Positions 34,130-45,391 of a DNA stretch of 64,000 nucleotides are shown here, in pieces. The notes under the pieces are model-generated. The model worked only from the letters and a program-made list of their open reading frames with translations, had not been told where the DNA came from and did not search any database. Position numbers and translations under genes: made by a program. The stretch lies in contig NC_059081.1 of the NCBI RefSeq assembly GCF_020497125.1, positions 59,540,768 to 59,604,767 of the forward strand, given 5' to 3'. The stretch comes from Mauremys mutica (lineage: Eukaryota > Chordata > Testudines > Geoemydidae). Position 1 is the stretch's first letter; each line of letters begins with the position of its first letter.

Positions 34130-37100
34130 GTGGGTAGATCAAGGAGACCGAAGGTGTCTGGGGGTGTTTACATTTTCTCAGTTTCGCCCCTTTGCAGGAC
34201 AGTTATTCAGTGTAGCAAGGAGAGGACATATCTGAGGCTGGGTCTCTGAAGAGCACAGGCTGGGAAAGTCTAGGGATTCTAGGTGGACAAGTCCAATGCA
34301 ACGCACTGCAATTTTTCTGGGAAAACAGGCAAAGATTCCAGAGCAGTAGAGTTACCAGAGGTGCTAGGAAAGACTCCTGTTTAGATCAGGAATATATAAA
34401 GAGTTGGGCTTCTTTTAAAATCAGATCCTCTGCATGAAATTGTTACTGTAGAGATAGAAGTTGACTGGACAAAGAGCTTCTGGTTTTCCCCTCTCTTGCA
34501 CTGCCAGCCACAGACAAAATAAACCCTCCCCTGGCAGGGAATAATCCAAACTTGAATCCAGCTCATGGTAACAGGTCAGTCTCTGCAGTTCTTACTCACG
34601 CAAAATCCATTGACTGCCATATAGAAAGTGAAAACGACAGAACTATGAATAGCCGTGGTACATTGCAACCTGTAAAGCTATCGATGTGTGTAGCCGATTT
34701 TTTTTTAACTTGTGATTTTTATTTCAAATGTTTGCTGTGGTTTATCAGAATTTGTTCAATGTAACTCCAGCGGCAAGTAGAGTTGATTAAAAGGTTTCAA
34801 AGAAAAGACATGTGGGCAACTCTTCTTCCTCCCCGGCCCCAGATGAAACAAATTGGAAAATGTTTGCAAAATAGGATTCTGATCAGCTCTATTGTTAACC
34901 CTAATGATCAAGTGTGTTCCTGGTCAAAATGTATCAGCCTAGGAGTTTATTTCTACTTTTTAGACAATTTGGTTTAAATTTCCACACTCCCCAATCAATT
35001 TTAACATATAATGCGTAAAGTTTTAGTATTTGAAGTCCCTTTCGTGCCTTCTGATATATTAAAAATGCTTTATTTAAAGAAGGAAACCTGCAGTATACAT
35101 GATCCATTATGTGGGTCCATATCATATCTATTTAAAGACTGAAACAGCAGAGAGCTCCAAGTCATCTATCACAATGGGTGTTCAGAAACTGCAGAATTCC
35201 TTCTTCAGGATTTTTAGTACATTAATGCAGGTGTTGAAAAAAAGTCTATGAACTGGGAGTGAAAGGAAATCTCATCTCTCTTCCAAAAGGACCCACACAG
35301 TTTGTGTCCAGGGATGAAGGATCTTCAGGGTGGAATCTCTTTCCTCGCTTTTATAGGTTTTAAGTAAGAGCTTACATATTATTGAAGCACATTTCTTTAA
35401 TGTGTTAATTGATCATCATGCTCTGCCTTTGATCACAGCTCTCAAAGTGACCCAGCCAGCAGCGGTGTTGGCCAACAGGCAAGGAGTTGCCAATCTGGTG
35501 TGTGAATATAAGCACATTGGGAATGCAGAGGAAATCCGAGTGACCCTGCTTAAACAGACAGGCAAGGAGTACACCGAGATCTGTGCTTCAACCTACACAA
35601 CTGAGTACCAGATGTTCATTGTGGAAAAGACCATTGAGTGTCATGTCAGCCCCAGCCAAAACAATGTGACCCTCACTCTCATGGGGCTGAACGCTACTGA
35701 CGCTGGTCTATACATCTGCAAGATGGAGCGACTGTACCCACCACCATATTTTATGAACACCGGCAAGGGAACACAGCTCTTTGTCACTGGTGAGCAAAGC
35801 ACCCTGACTATACTACACTGTTCTCTGAGATATGGTTTAGTGAGCTGCTATTTTCTCTTAATAGAGTCTAAACAAGGGGTCAGAGTTAAAATCAGTTTCC
35901 AACTTTGAGAACCATTATTTGCTCTTATCTCTTTAAGAACCACCTGTAGCGCTAAGGCAGACGTGATGCATTCAATGATCAGGGCATATCTGGGCTGTAA
36001 GAGCAATGCCCCCTATTTTGTGTGTGTGTGTGCGTGCGCGCATATAAGGACATAACTAGAGAGGGCCAATCATGCAGTCATTCCCCAGGTCAAACTCCCA
36101 TTAAGGTCAATGGGATTTTTGAGAGGGTATGGATTGGAAGATTTGGCTCTGTTAACATTTTGGTGAATTCTGTTACAGAGAGGTGCAGTGCCCAAAAAGG
36201 TTAATGAATTGTGACAGCTTCCTTACCAATGTCACATTTAACCTGATGTATTTCAGATCCAGAGCCCTGCCCAGACACTGACCTGTATCTCTGGATATTG
36301 GGAGCAGCTGCTTCAGGATTGTTTATTTACAGTATCTTCATCTCAGCCTGTGTCCTGAGCAAAGCGGTAAGTGCCATAGCTACAGCATCAGACAATTTAC
36401 ACTTTATTGCATAAATATGGCAGAATGAAAGACATGATCATAGGAAAAAAAAGGTAGGGACAAACTCACTGAAATGCTCTGGTTCCTTTTTGTTGTTCCA
36501 GTGCTGAAAAGCAGCCACAGACCTCGCTTTTAAGCCTGTTTATGGCTGCTTTGTGCTGTTAGAGTGGCAGAAAGCAGCCAGATCATATGGGTGAATCTGA
36601 CCTATGGTTCAGGTTAGTTTCTGCACTAACCTGACTGCACTGGAATCCTGAGCAGAAGGCACCAACCATTACTGGGATCTAAGACAATATCAGTCTTCAT
36701 ATGTATCCATTCCACATCACTGACTCAGCCACTGTGTCCTCATTCACCTCTGTGCAAAGTGAATGTAAAATGTGACCAGGGATGAGAATAGAGAACTTTG
36801 ACCTGGCAGTATGTTACACCTACTTTCCCCAGGTGTAAATGGCCACACAAACTGAAGGCAATGGAGGGACAGAGCCCCGGCCTTCCCTGTCTCTCAGCTG
36901 GTGAAAGGGGTGTGTACTGTCAGTTAGAAATGGACCGGAACCCAAACCTCAGATCCAAACACCCCGAACTACTGGGCACTCAGATCCAAATCCATCCTTT
37001 TCAACTAGTTCCTGGCTTTTTGAGCCACATCAAACGCCTAGATCTGAACACCTACAATTTTGGTACAGAACTGAATGTTGTAGCTTGAACACCTCTTTAG

Positions 37101-37479
37101 TGCTAATTCAGGAAGGGTTTGGCTACTGTTTCCTAAAGCTCCTCTATGATGGCTGCTCTTCCTTCCACTGACAAGTGCATAATCATCTCATCCTACCAGA
37201 GAGACAGAGTTAAGGGAAGGTGACTAGAACAGATTCACCTCCCCCTTCACCCCAACAATGTGGACAAGCCAACAAATTTTGCTTATCACTGTTCTTCAGA
37301 ACACGACAGTCACTGATTAACAGTCTGTCTTTGTTGTCAAGTCTGACATTGGATTTATCTTATTTTCTTCACGTGTTTTATAGATTCGGAAGAGGAAGTA
37401 TCTCACTACTGGGCTCTATGTGAAAATGACTTCAGAGGAAGAGAAGAAAGTTAAGCCGTATCACATTGTCATTCGCTGA
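34072..37479 (+). CDS. CTLA4: CTLA-4 (cytotoxic T-lymphocyte protein 4), 4 exons
   Basis: Join 34072-34129, 35439-35789, 36257-36366, 37384-37479 gives 204 residues. All junctions have GT/AG and phases 1, 1 and 0, the known CTLA4 pattern. Residues 1-19 are a hydrophobic signal peptide. Residues 21-136 are an IgV domain with C41 and C113 (B-F disulfide), C68 and C87 (second disulfide), N-glycosylation sites NVT (95-97) and NAT (104-106), DAGLYIC before strand G, and the ligand loop LYPPPY at 118-123. C141 in EPCPD is the interchain cysteine of the stalk. Residues about 146-170 form one membrane helix. The tail has basic RKRK, then LYVKM (Y185), the AP-2/PI3K-type motif, and ends PYHIVIR. In known family members the protein binds CD80/CD86 on antigen-presenting cells and restrains T-cell activation. 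The length is slightly below the 223 residues of the human protein because the leader is shorter. CD28 and ICOS were excluded: the membrane-proximal EPCPD stalk and YVKM tail are CTLA-4 features. Confidence 0.97.
34130..35438 (+). other. CTLA4: CTLA4 intron 1
   Basis: The intron is 1309 bp, shorter than I recall for mammals. I recognise no repeat in it. It ends in a T-rich stretch and CACAG. Confidence 0.85.
35439..35789 (+). CDS. CTLA4: CTLA4 exon 2 (IgV domain)
   Basis: The acceptor is TTTGATCACAG at 35428-35438 and the donor GTGAGC at 35790. The 351 bases encode the whole IgV ectodomain, from LKVTQPAAV through GTQLFVT. Four cysteines match the two CTLA-4 disulfides. The front-sheet loop reads LYPPPY. 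Reading on past the donor gives a short in-frame extension that ends at 35908, so retention of intron 2 would truncate the protein before the membrane helix. Confidence 0.97.
35790..36256 (+). other. CTLA4: CTLA4 intron 2
   Basis: The intron is 467 bp. It holds a GT/GC dinucleotide stretch near 36020-36044 and, near 36085-36125, an old fold-back repeat fragment with the CTCCCATTAAGGTCAATGGG core. Confidence 0.85.
36257..36366 (+). CDS. CTLA4: CTLA4 exon 3 (stalk and membrane segment)
   Basis: Acceptor TTTCAG at 36251-36256, donor GTAAGT at 36367. The 110 bases encode the stalk DPEPCPDTD with the dimer cysteine, then a roughly 25-residue hydrophobic helix ([11 protein letters not shown] and onward) ending VLSKA. 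Because the exon is phase 1 to phase 0, skipping it shifts the frame of exon 4. Confidence 0.96.
36367..37383 (+). other. CTLA4: CTLA4 intron 3
   Basis: The intron is 1017 bp with a consensus GTAAGT donor. I recognise no repeat or internal exon in it. Confidence 0.85.
37384..37479 (+). CDS. CTLA4: CTLA4 exon 4 (cytoplasmic tail)
   Basis: Acceptor TTTTATAG at 37376-37383. The 96 bases encode [10 protein letters not shown], the LYVKM motif, an acidic/lysine run (SEEEKKVK) and PYHIVIR, then TGA at 37477-37479. The YVKM tyrosine is the family's AP-2 and SH2 docking site. The last motif differs from the mammalian PYFIPIN but keeps a tyrosine in the same place. Confidence 0.95.
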   Translation: MRKRKYLTTGLYVKMTSEEEKKVKPYHIVIR

Positions 37480-37554
37480 AGCACAAGAAAACAGCACAGG
37501 GCAATTTTCCAGCTGTGATGGAGATTCTACTTATTTGACTTTCTAATTTAAACA

Positions 37555-37560
37555 AATAAA
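37555..37560 (+). promoter_or_regulatory. CTLA4: proximal polyadenylation signal of CTLA4
   Basis: AATAAA lies 75 nt after the stop codon, followed by more A/T-rich sequence and a G-rich stretch near 37580. Confidence 0.5.
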
Positions 37561-38336
37561 ATCAAATTTCCTAATATAAAAGGTGGAGGGGGAGAAAAGA
37601 ACATACCCTGTGATTTCTCCAGCATGTCTACAGTTTGGAATAGAATAGATTAATGAGAAGGTTATGCATTAATATTTCAAGGATACGCCTGTCACACAAA
37701 TATGGCTACCTTTTGGTCATTGATTCTGAGAGTTATATTGTACCATCATGTAGCCTATATGTAGCATTAAGAGCTATTACTGTTGCAGTCAAATGTCTTG
37801 CTGTCAAACTTCAGCATATGTGTTGACCAATTGAAATCAAACACTATTAAGGCAGAGGCTTGTGTGTCATCGCAAAGTTAAACATAGGTACCGGTATTTG
37901 TGAAACTGAGATACATTCATATATAAAGGAGTGTTGATGTGTTTCCATGTAGCGCTGTGCATTTGGTGCCATTTCTTGTGTTAGCGCTTAGCATTCCCAT
38001 GGAAGCACCAGCCGAGGCTGGCGATGACACTGCTGCTGTGAAGAGCTGATCTCAGCAACTTTTCTGCCATTGTCACAGCAATGCTGTGCAGGAGTTAACA
38101 CGGATGGCATTTGAGCTAGCACTGGGTGGAACTACTAGAAAGAAAAGGTCTCACAGTAGGAGCCTTATTAGCCTATTGCTGTGAGAATGCTCCAGCTCTG
38201 TTGGAGTCTTGCTTTTTACGAAATGCTAAATTAGCATCAATCCAAACGGCAGAAAGTCTGGCGCTGCATTTAAAGAGACTATTTTCCATGAAAATGAAAA
38301 AAGTGTATAAGTTTGTTTATTAGTTATGTACAGTTC

Positions 38337-38342
38337 AATAAA
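38337..38342 (+). promoter_or_regulatory. CTLA4: distal polyadenylation signal of CTLA4
   Basis: AATAAA with a T-rich stretch about 25-35 nt downstream (TTAATTTTTC). It would give a long 3' UTR. Confidence 0.45.
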
Positions 38343-38360
38343 AACCTTAAGGCTTTTCCT

Positions 38361-40300
38361 GAAGTCAAGTTAATTTTTCATTCATGATTCTCAGAAGAAA
38401 CAGGAAGTGGCTACATGTTAGAAAGCAGTAATGCCAAAGGAACCCATTACCTTCCAACTCTGTGTTTTTACACTTTGGTGCCCACACATGGGCATTGCCC
38501 GCATGCTCGCGAACATGTCTCTTTTCAGATTTCCTCCTTCAAGTATTCAGTGCTCACCATTAAAATCTGTCCAATGGTCCGTTTTCCTAACTAATGTTAC
38601 CATGGCTTTACTTAAAGTCACAGGCAATTTTCAATAAATTACGTGCAGCAGGTGATTGTAAGGATTTTAATGGCATGTGTTGTAGATCTCAATACAAAAA
38701 GCTGGTCCCAGTTCCAGAACATATTTCCTTTTTCCATCTCTGAAAAAAGCTCTCTCTCAATCATGGGATATTTTTTAGGGCAAAGTTCTCCACTCTGATC
38801 CCTTTGGTTAAGATAGTCACCCTCATATCACATGCTCTAAACATATCACATGAATAATCACCAGTGTGGGAAAGAGAAGTGGCAATCTCCCGTTGAGCAG
38901 CTCAGGACATCAACAGCAGTATTTTCTACTTGCACGCCAGTATTTAAATCATTCCTGCTGATGTTACCATACTATGATCTTTCCTGTTACAGCAGCTGAG
39001 CTGCACATTATGTACACAAATGATCATCAGTACTTTAAGCTGGGTCTGCTCTTGCAAATTTTCAAGCAGACAATTAAATGGACCAAAATCAGCTGATACA
39101 GTAACAAAGAAGAAAATGGTATTTCAATTCAGGTTTTATTTGCAATAATCTACATTTAGTTTATATCAGATACCAGAGTGATGAATACAGTATAACACCC
39201 AGACTTAAGATTATCTATGTCTGTCTCTATACGGTAGGTACAGTAGCCCTCTCTGAAAAGTGCAAAGCCCAGTCCATAGGGAATCTCTATTCCAGTGATA
39301 TGCATTGTCTTGCCTACAGGACCTCCACCTCTGCACTGTTCCACAAACTGATTTGACGCATTGGCTTATTTGAGAAGCAGAGTCGGTGAGGGAGCAACCC
39401 ATATGATTATTATCTGCACCACTGATCCCAGCATGCACTACAGTGTAGCTTCCACTTTTCTTATGTGCTCTTATCTGATTGTCCTGTCCCCACCTCTGCA
39501 GCCATTTTTAAACGATCAGCCTCAAACCTGGCAGAGGTTCGGTGCAACTCAAGAGAGAGGCCAGCTGTTTTCCTTACCTAACTTAGGCCAGCGTGAAGAC
39601 TGCTCTAACCTGTGGTGGCTTGCATCAACCCTAAGGTGAAGCCACAGCCCCTCTCCCCCTGTCCCTGGCTATCTGATGAACAAGCAGAACGTGGCTGGTC
39701 AGCTCAACATTTGAGGCTGTGCAACAGTATCTTTCTACATTAAAGAGAAAGGGTGATGAATTACTTGGGCTGTTCACTGCACATGTGAATTTACAGGGGT
39801 AAGTAGTTCTGTGGAAGATTTTAATTGTTTTGGTTGAGGAATTATGGGTAAAGATGGCGGAAAGGAGTAATGTCAGGACATCTCTTATAAAGCTTGAGGT
39901 AGCAGGTAGAAGTCTGGGTAGAGTACTGTATTCTAGGCCAGGAGTTTTCAGTATGGTGTGAACTAGCAGCTAGCTCCAAATAAGTGGGCAATGATAGGTT
40001 CTCTCTGCATTTGATTATGCTTTTCTTTTTTAACTTTTTAAATAGAGAAGCTTTTCTCTTTTCACAGTCACATATCTCAACCATACACACACAAAGTGCC
40101 ATGTCTTAATGGGTTTCCTCCATGGTTTTGTAGTTATTTTTGATCAAGACAGTCTCAGTTTCTTCCTCCATAGTTCTTTCCTGGTTGCTAATTTGAAAAA
40201 GCAATTCTTTATTTCACTACAGTAAATTTGGGCCAGTCCATTTTTTGCCCATGAGTGAAACATTCATACATGACATCTCTGCTTCTTCCACATGACACAA
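38361..40300. other. intergenic, downstream of CTLA4
   Basis: No gene or named repeat seen. Confidence 0.5.
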
Positions 40301-40308
40301 CTGATTCG

Positions 40309-40542
40309 CAGGGCCGGTACAACCATTTAGGCAACTTAGGCGGTTGCCTAGGGCGCTAGGATTTGGGGGGGGCGCCATTTTCTTCGGCAGCGACCGCGGC
40401 GGCCGGATCTTTGGCTGCCCTGGTCGCCGCCGGCATTTAGGCAGAGGGAACTGGGGCAGAGGAGCACGGGGAGGGCCGCCTGCAGCACGTAAGGGGGCAC
40501 GAGGCGGGAGGGTACAAGGTGGAAGTTTCGCCTAGGGCCCTG
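40309..40542. mobile_element. GC-rich hAT MITE (CAGGGCCGG ends)
   Basis: Begins CAGGGCCGGTACAACC and ends CGCCTAGGGCCCTG. The flanks CTGATTCG (40301-40308) and CTGATGCG (40543-40550) match at 7 of 8. Contains the turtle-type GGCGGTTGCCTAGGGCGC block. Confidence 0.92.
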
Positions 40543-40554
40543 CTGATGCGCCAA

Positions 40555-41065
40555 ACGTTATCACCTCTTTCCGCCCCCCAGATAGCAGGAACAGCTGTGG
40601 GGAAGATGCTTGTAGAAAGCGTGACAAGACAGAGAGGTTTCTCAGTATAGGTACTGTATACCGAAAAGTAGAACAAAAACAGTCAACTACTAAGATTAAA
40701 GAGCTTGGATAAAGTCTGCCCCTCAATTTATATCAATAATCATACACATGCAAATCTTCCTGCAAACCAGATGTCACCTAGTACTTAGCTGGATTTTTTT
40801 TTAAATTGATCTCCAATAAAAACAAATGGAACTAATAAACATTTTCTTATTGACTAGCTACAAAATGTATGAGCCGAACAGTCCATTCTGTCGAATGGCA
40901 AATAACGTATTGATGAATGGTTGTTTTTCTTATTGACTAGCTCTTTTTAAGACTGTCTCCACAAATAATTAACATTATTTTTTTGGTGTGTGGTGCTACA
41001 GTGTTTACAGCTCTGTGTAATTGCACAGCTGGGCAAATCCGTCAGTGGTAAGGAAGCAGTATCGT
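40555..41065. other. intergenic, no recognised element
   Basis: Contains a short duplicated TTTTCTTATTGACTAGCT (near 40842 and 40926). Nothing else to name. Confidence 0.5.
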
Positions 41066-41069
41066 CATG

Positions 41070-41340
41070 TCCCAGTAGTGAGAAATCAAGAGTGAGGCCT
41101 CCCCAAAATGATGAGATTGGCTTAAGAACAATACATGTTGGTTTTGTTTGATTTTTGGAGTTTGAGTCTTTATGAATCACATTTTCAAGCATTTCTCCAT
41201 GAAGGGCTCAAAACTTTGGGTTTTTTTCCAGCTGAAAGCTGAGGTTTTTACATAATCACATGACTCTGGCAGCTGGGGCTTTACAAAAAACACCAAATAT
41301 CACAACACCCATGATAACATCATGAGAGTGGGCAACACTG
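41070..41340. mobile_element. probable hAT MITE ending GGCAACACTG
   Basis: The 3' end ATCATGAGAGTGGGCAACACTG-like motif, the CACCAAATATCAC block and CAGCTGGGGCTTTA match a dispersed turtle element I recall. The 5' end and target duplication are not clear, so the left boundary is approximate. Confidence 0.55.
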
Positions 41341-41344
41341 ATGT

Positions 41345-43110
41345 GGTCCTGTGGTGCAGCGAGGTGGGGCAGGATTTAGAGATGCTGCTGCTGTTGGTTT
41401 AGCAATGCAGGACCCTTTTTCCTTTTCTGGTGGGGGGGGGCGAGGAATCTTTCTAACTAGGGTCAGTGCTTGTGGCAGAGATACCCCCTGGGAACAGGGT
41501 ACTGGTGTTTGAGCTAAGAGCTCTGAAATAGGAGACTGCCTGCATGTCCTTTCTCTCCAAGGACTGATGTGAATAAAAACAAGTTGCACTAGGAACATCT
41601 ATGTTTCTGATTTCTCTACCACCAGATGGAAACTGGCCTGCTATTGCTCTGCAGCGGAACAACAGTGTGTTTATTCTCCTCTTTATGGAATCATTCTCCC
41701 TTTGCTTCCCATTTATTCGCCGCTTCCTACGTTTTAGACAGTTCCCAACCCTTCTTTTAGAACTCTTCCTCGGGGTTGCCCTGTAGGAAGGATTTTTGCC
41801 CCAGTGCAAACCCCCAGGTGGAGATGCATTATACCGGGTGTGTGAAGCGGGGTTGGTTCTTTGGAAAATTCTCTCTTTCAGAATGGGCAAGTCACAGTCT
41901 CTACCCTGGCGATTTGTACTTACCGTTGCACTTTGCACTGCCATTGCAGGGCACTTAGGGCTGCAAAGACTTCATTGTGAGACTTTTCTTTACAAAGCTG
42001 ATTGCTGTTGGCCTTTAGGCAGACAGAAAAGCCCTCTCTATTATATGGGTGCTGGGGAAGGCTGGGAGTGTGGGGTTTCTGAGGAAGCCATGATGGTTAG
42101 ATTTGTGATGGGTTGTTTTTTAAGTTAGATGGGTGGGATCATCCGCTCATCTGAGACTATTGCTTCTAATCCTGGACTATGTTCTTAACTATTTGTCAGG
42201 GCCCCTGGATTCTGCCATTGGCACCTCTCCTTTGTTTAAAGTGAAATAAACACAATAAAATGTCTGCTTCATTATAAGTCCCTACTCCAATGACAAAAAT
42301 ACTTTCAGTGTGTGTTATGGAAACACACAAAAAATGTATTTGTAAAATAAAAATACATCCGATCAGAGAGACTTGAAATAAATTGCACAATAATTACAGA
42401 TAACATTGCGGGGGGGTGGGGTGGGGGAACCCCATAGTTTCACATTTGAAGCTGTCCAAATGTGGTATCTTAGCAGCACTTAAACAAGATAGGAAAGAAA
42501 AACAATTCATTTCTGTATAAGTTATCAAATCCTTCTGGTAAGTGACACTCTGGAAACATTTAATAGCAATCATAACCTGCTGATTTCACGTTTTACATGC
42601 AGGAAAGCTGTTCACATCAGCACTTCTCCGCAGAATAAGCTGGTTTCATAGTCAAGCTTTGGGTAGGTGTTATAAATGATTGCCCACAGGGTATAAGAGA
42701 ATTCTGTCTCTTTATTCTGTTGAAAAGATGACTCTGCTCTGTGAACTATAATATTTTCCTTTCCTTTACAACACTTTCAAATCAATTCATCATATCATAT
42801 TCTATGATTAGTTTCCTTTACTTTGAAGTACTGGCTTATTCAGGTGGGATATTTTGGGGCTATTCTCGCTCTTAATCTCTCTAATATAATATCAACTAAT
42901 TACATTTAGAAATGGACACATTCCGCCCCAAGGCAAATGTGATCTGGTGTCACAACACCAGTGCTGGAATTGTGGAGCTCTCTTTTCCCTCCACTTTGAA
43001 AATCCTTCACAGTCATGGAATCATTCATATTGTAATTTCCCGCTTCACTTCCATCCTGTTTACTCTATTTTTGCCATTTAGCAATGAGGAATTAAGACCA
43101 GGCTTCCGCA
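41345..43110. other. intergenic, no recognised element
   Basis: A G-run lies at 42412-42425. No gene or named repeat. Confidence 0.5.
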
Positions 43111-43114
43111 CTGA

Positions 43115-43400
43115 TATTGGTGAATGTAATCAACAGCTTTGCTGCCATTGATCATGAGGTGTTGTGGTCCTGTCTGTGGATCTTGAAGTGAGTGGACAAA
43201 GTTGCTTATTTTGTCTCTGTCAGATGCTCTGATTCAGAAAGAAGGCATTTGCTTAATGCTTTCCTGAACTGGAGTCGGAAATTACACTGGGTAGTTGTGG
43301 GTAATTGCTTCTCTTCCCACAGGCCTCATGTGTGAGGTGCTCCAGAGTGCCATTCTGTCTCCCTTCCTGTCCAACTTGTACATGGGATTGTTAGGAGCAG
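43115..43400 (+). pseudogene. L2-type LINE reverse transcriptase relic
   Basis: One frame reads INSFAAIDHEVLWSCLWILK, matching the D..AAFD..DH..LL..L segment of L2/CR1 reverse transcriptase. About 170 bases later another frame reads CEVLQSAILSPFLSNLYMG, matching the PQGS-LSPLLFNLYM segment. Spacing and order are right for the fingers/palm region. Frameshifts and substitutions (the G of QG is lost) make it dead. Confidence 0.7.
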
Positions 43401-43404
43401 AGCT

Positions 43405-44157
43405 GGGTGGGAAATGGTTTTCCTGTCCTGTCAAAAAATTTTGAGATTTCAAAAATGTGTCCATTCTGCACTGGGATGAAATCAAGACCTTTACACAGTT
43501 TTCCTCAACAACCAACCAAAAACCAGAATCAGGGTCTTGAACCTGGAGCTCCCTGCTACCTGGTGAGTACCCTAGCAAACAGCCTATTTCTGGCATCTCT
43601 TGTGTGCAGCAATTCCATGCTAGACCTGAGAAACTTTTCCTGACTAAAGTTTAATCGCAATAGGTGTGTTCCCACAAAAAGTTTTGGCCACGGTAAATGA
43701 GTTTTTGGACAAAAACCTGTTTAGAACTGGAAGGGAAATTTTTGAGTAGTTTTTTTTGGGGGGGGGAAGAAATCTTTGAGGGACGTATTCTGGGGATGAG
43801 ATTTATTGCTTTGATATATTGGCTGATTTAGTTAAGTTTTTCTTGTATGTCACTTGTTTGATGCTGCTAGGTGGTCACCATTATGTGACTAAATCTAATC
43901 TAATTCATTCTTAGGTGTCCAGAGCTTTCGGTATGGGTGTTTCTGATTACAGGTTAAATTGAGACTCTTTTTCTCAATATCTGTCATTTTACTGCAGCCA
44001 AGGACTTGGATTACTGCAGGTAAATACAACAACCCATATCAAGCCAGTTTTGTTGTGTGAGGCCCCAGAATAAATCACAAAAGCTCACTCCATTACATGA
44101 ACAGGAGGGACTTCACTTCCACAAAGTATGAGGCTCTCTATTGCTTTGGCGTTTTGC
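43405..44157. other. intergenic, no recognised element
   Basis: No gene or named repeat. Confidence 0.45.
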
Positions 44158-44160
44158 TGA

Positions 44161-44442
44161 AGCCATGTCTACACTAGCTAGCTTACTGCAGCACAACTGT
44201 ACTGATGCAGCTGCGCCGCTGTAAGATTGCATGTATAACCGTTCTGTGCTGATGGAAGAGAGCTCTCCTGTCGACAAAACCACCTCAACAAGCCGTGGGA
44301 GCTGTGTTGGCGAGAGAATCTCTCCCACCAACATGGCACTGCGCACATTGCCACTTATGCCTGCAAAACTTAGGTCACTCAGGGGTCCACACCCCTGAGC
44401 GACGTAAGTTTTGCTGGCGTAGGTGGCAGTGTAGACATGGCC
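44161..44442. mobile_element. MITE with AGCCATGTCTACACT ends
   Basis: AGCCATGTCTACACT and AGTGTAGACATGGCC are inverted copies. TGA at 44158-44160 and 44443-44445 could be a 3-bp target duplication, which would fit PIF/Harbinger-type insertion. A strong internal hairpin (GCAAAACTTAGGTCACTCAG against its inverse) spans 44363-44414. Confidence 0.85.
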
Positions 44443-44445
44443 TGA

Positions 44446-45136
44446 AAGTTACTCCCACAGCTACATCAGAGAAGCAGCAGCAGAAACCATGGGAAACAAG
44501 GGAAGCAGGCAGGGCTGAGAGATTGGATTCAGGTGGATTAGTTATATACAATGAAAAATAGCTCTGCCTTCAAAATGCAGCTATGTATTGAGTGGTTCTG
44601 GTGAGTACACAACTTATCAAGCTCTGAGCCCATGTTTTATGACAGGTACATCTGCAGAATCTCGTTAGAATTACAGCTCCATAAATCAGTCCCCTTAAAT
44701 ACAATGCATTTCATTTGTCTTGACGTAGGAACTGCACGTTGGCTGATAAATGAAATGCTGTCTAGTTTCACCCTACTTGCTATAAAAGTCTCTATTTTTT
44801 GCTGAAATGTTATTTTCAGGAGTTACGACTGAGATGTAAAACTGATCTTTTGTGGTCAATTAAAGACACCAAGGCCCTCTCTCATAATTGAGGGATGTTA
44901 AACCAAACGTCCTGGCTGAATTTCAAACCAAGTCATGTTGCTCACCAGCTGTAAGTTAACCTGAGGTTTCAGCTGGACATGTTATTCTTCAGTTCCTGTC
45001 CTAATTTGTTTAGTGTTGCTGTGCACCATTAAACAGCTGCTACTTTCAGTGGTGGCTGACGTGATCTCTATATTAGTCACTTGCCCATGTCACAGAAACG
45101 GTGTGAGGTTTAATGCATTTAATGCACTTTGAGATT
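44446..45136. other. intergenic, no recognised element
   Basis: No gene or named repeat. Confidence 0.5.
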
Positions 45137-45144
45137 TCCAGAGG

Positions 45145-45383
45145 CAGGGCCGGCTCCAGGCACCAGCACAGCAAGCAGGTGCTTGGGACAGCCAAAGGGA
45201 AGGGGCGTCACATTGGGCTCTTTGGTGGCAATTCAGCGGCAGGTCCCTCAGTCCCTCTCAGAGGGAAGGACCTGCGACCTAATTGCTGCCGAAGAAGAAA
45301 GCGGTGCGGTGGAGCTGCGGCCGATTGCGGCTTTTTTTTTCCCCCCGCCACTTGGGGTGGCAAAACCCCTGGAGCCGGCCCGG
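45145..45383. mobile_element. GC-rich hAT MITE (CAGGGCCGGCTCCAGG ends)
   Basis: Begins CAGGGCCGGCTCCAGGC and ends CCTGGAGCCGGCCCGG, where the last CTG has decayed to CGG. The flanks TCCAGAGG (45137-45144) and CCCAGAGG (45384-45391) match at 7 of 8. Confidence 0.88.
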
Positions 45384-45391
45384 CCCAGAGG

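Larger units (their letters stand above)
37480..38360 (+). other. CTLA4: CTLA4 3' untranslated region (extent inferred)
   Basis: This stretch follows the stop codon and holds two AATAAA signals, at 37555-37560 and 38337-38342. A short form (about 95 nt) and a long form (about 870 nt) are both possible. I see no long AT dinucleotide array of the kind known in the human 3' UTR. Confidence 0.5.

Noticed and set aside
35402..35908. Single 168-codon frame read as an intronless CTLA-4-like protein
   Set aside because: It extends past a good acceptor and donor. The extra residues at both ends are intron.
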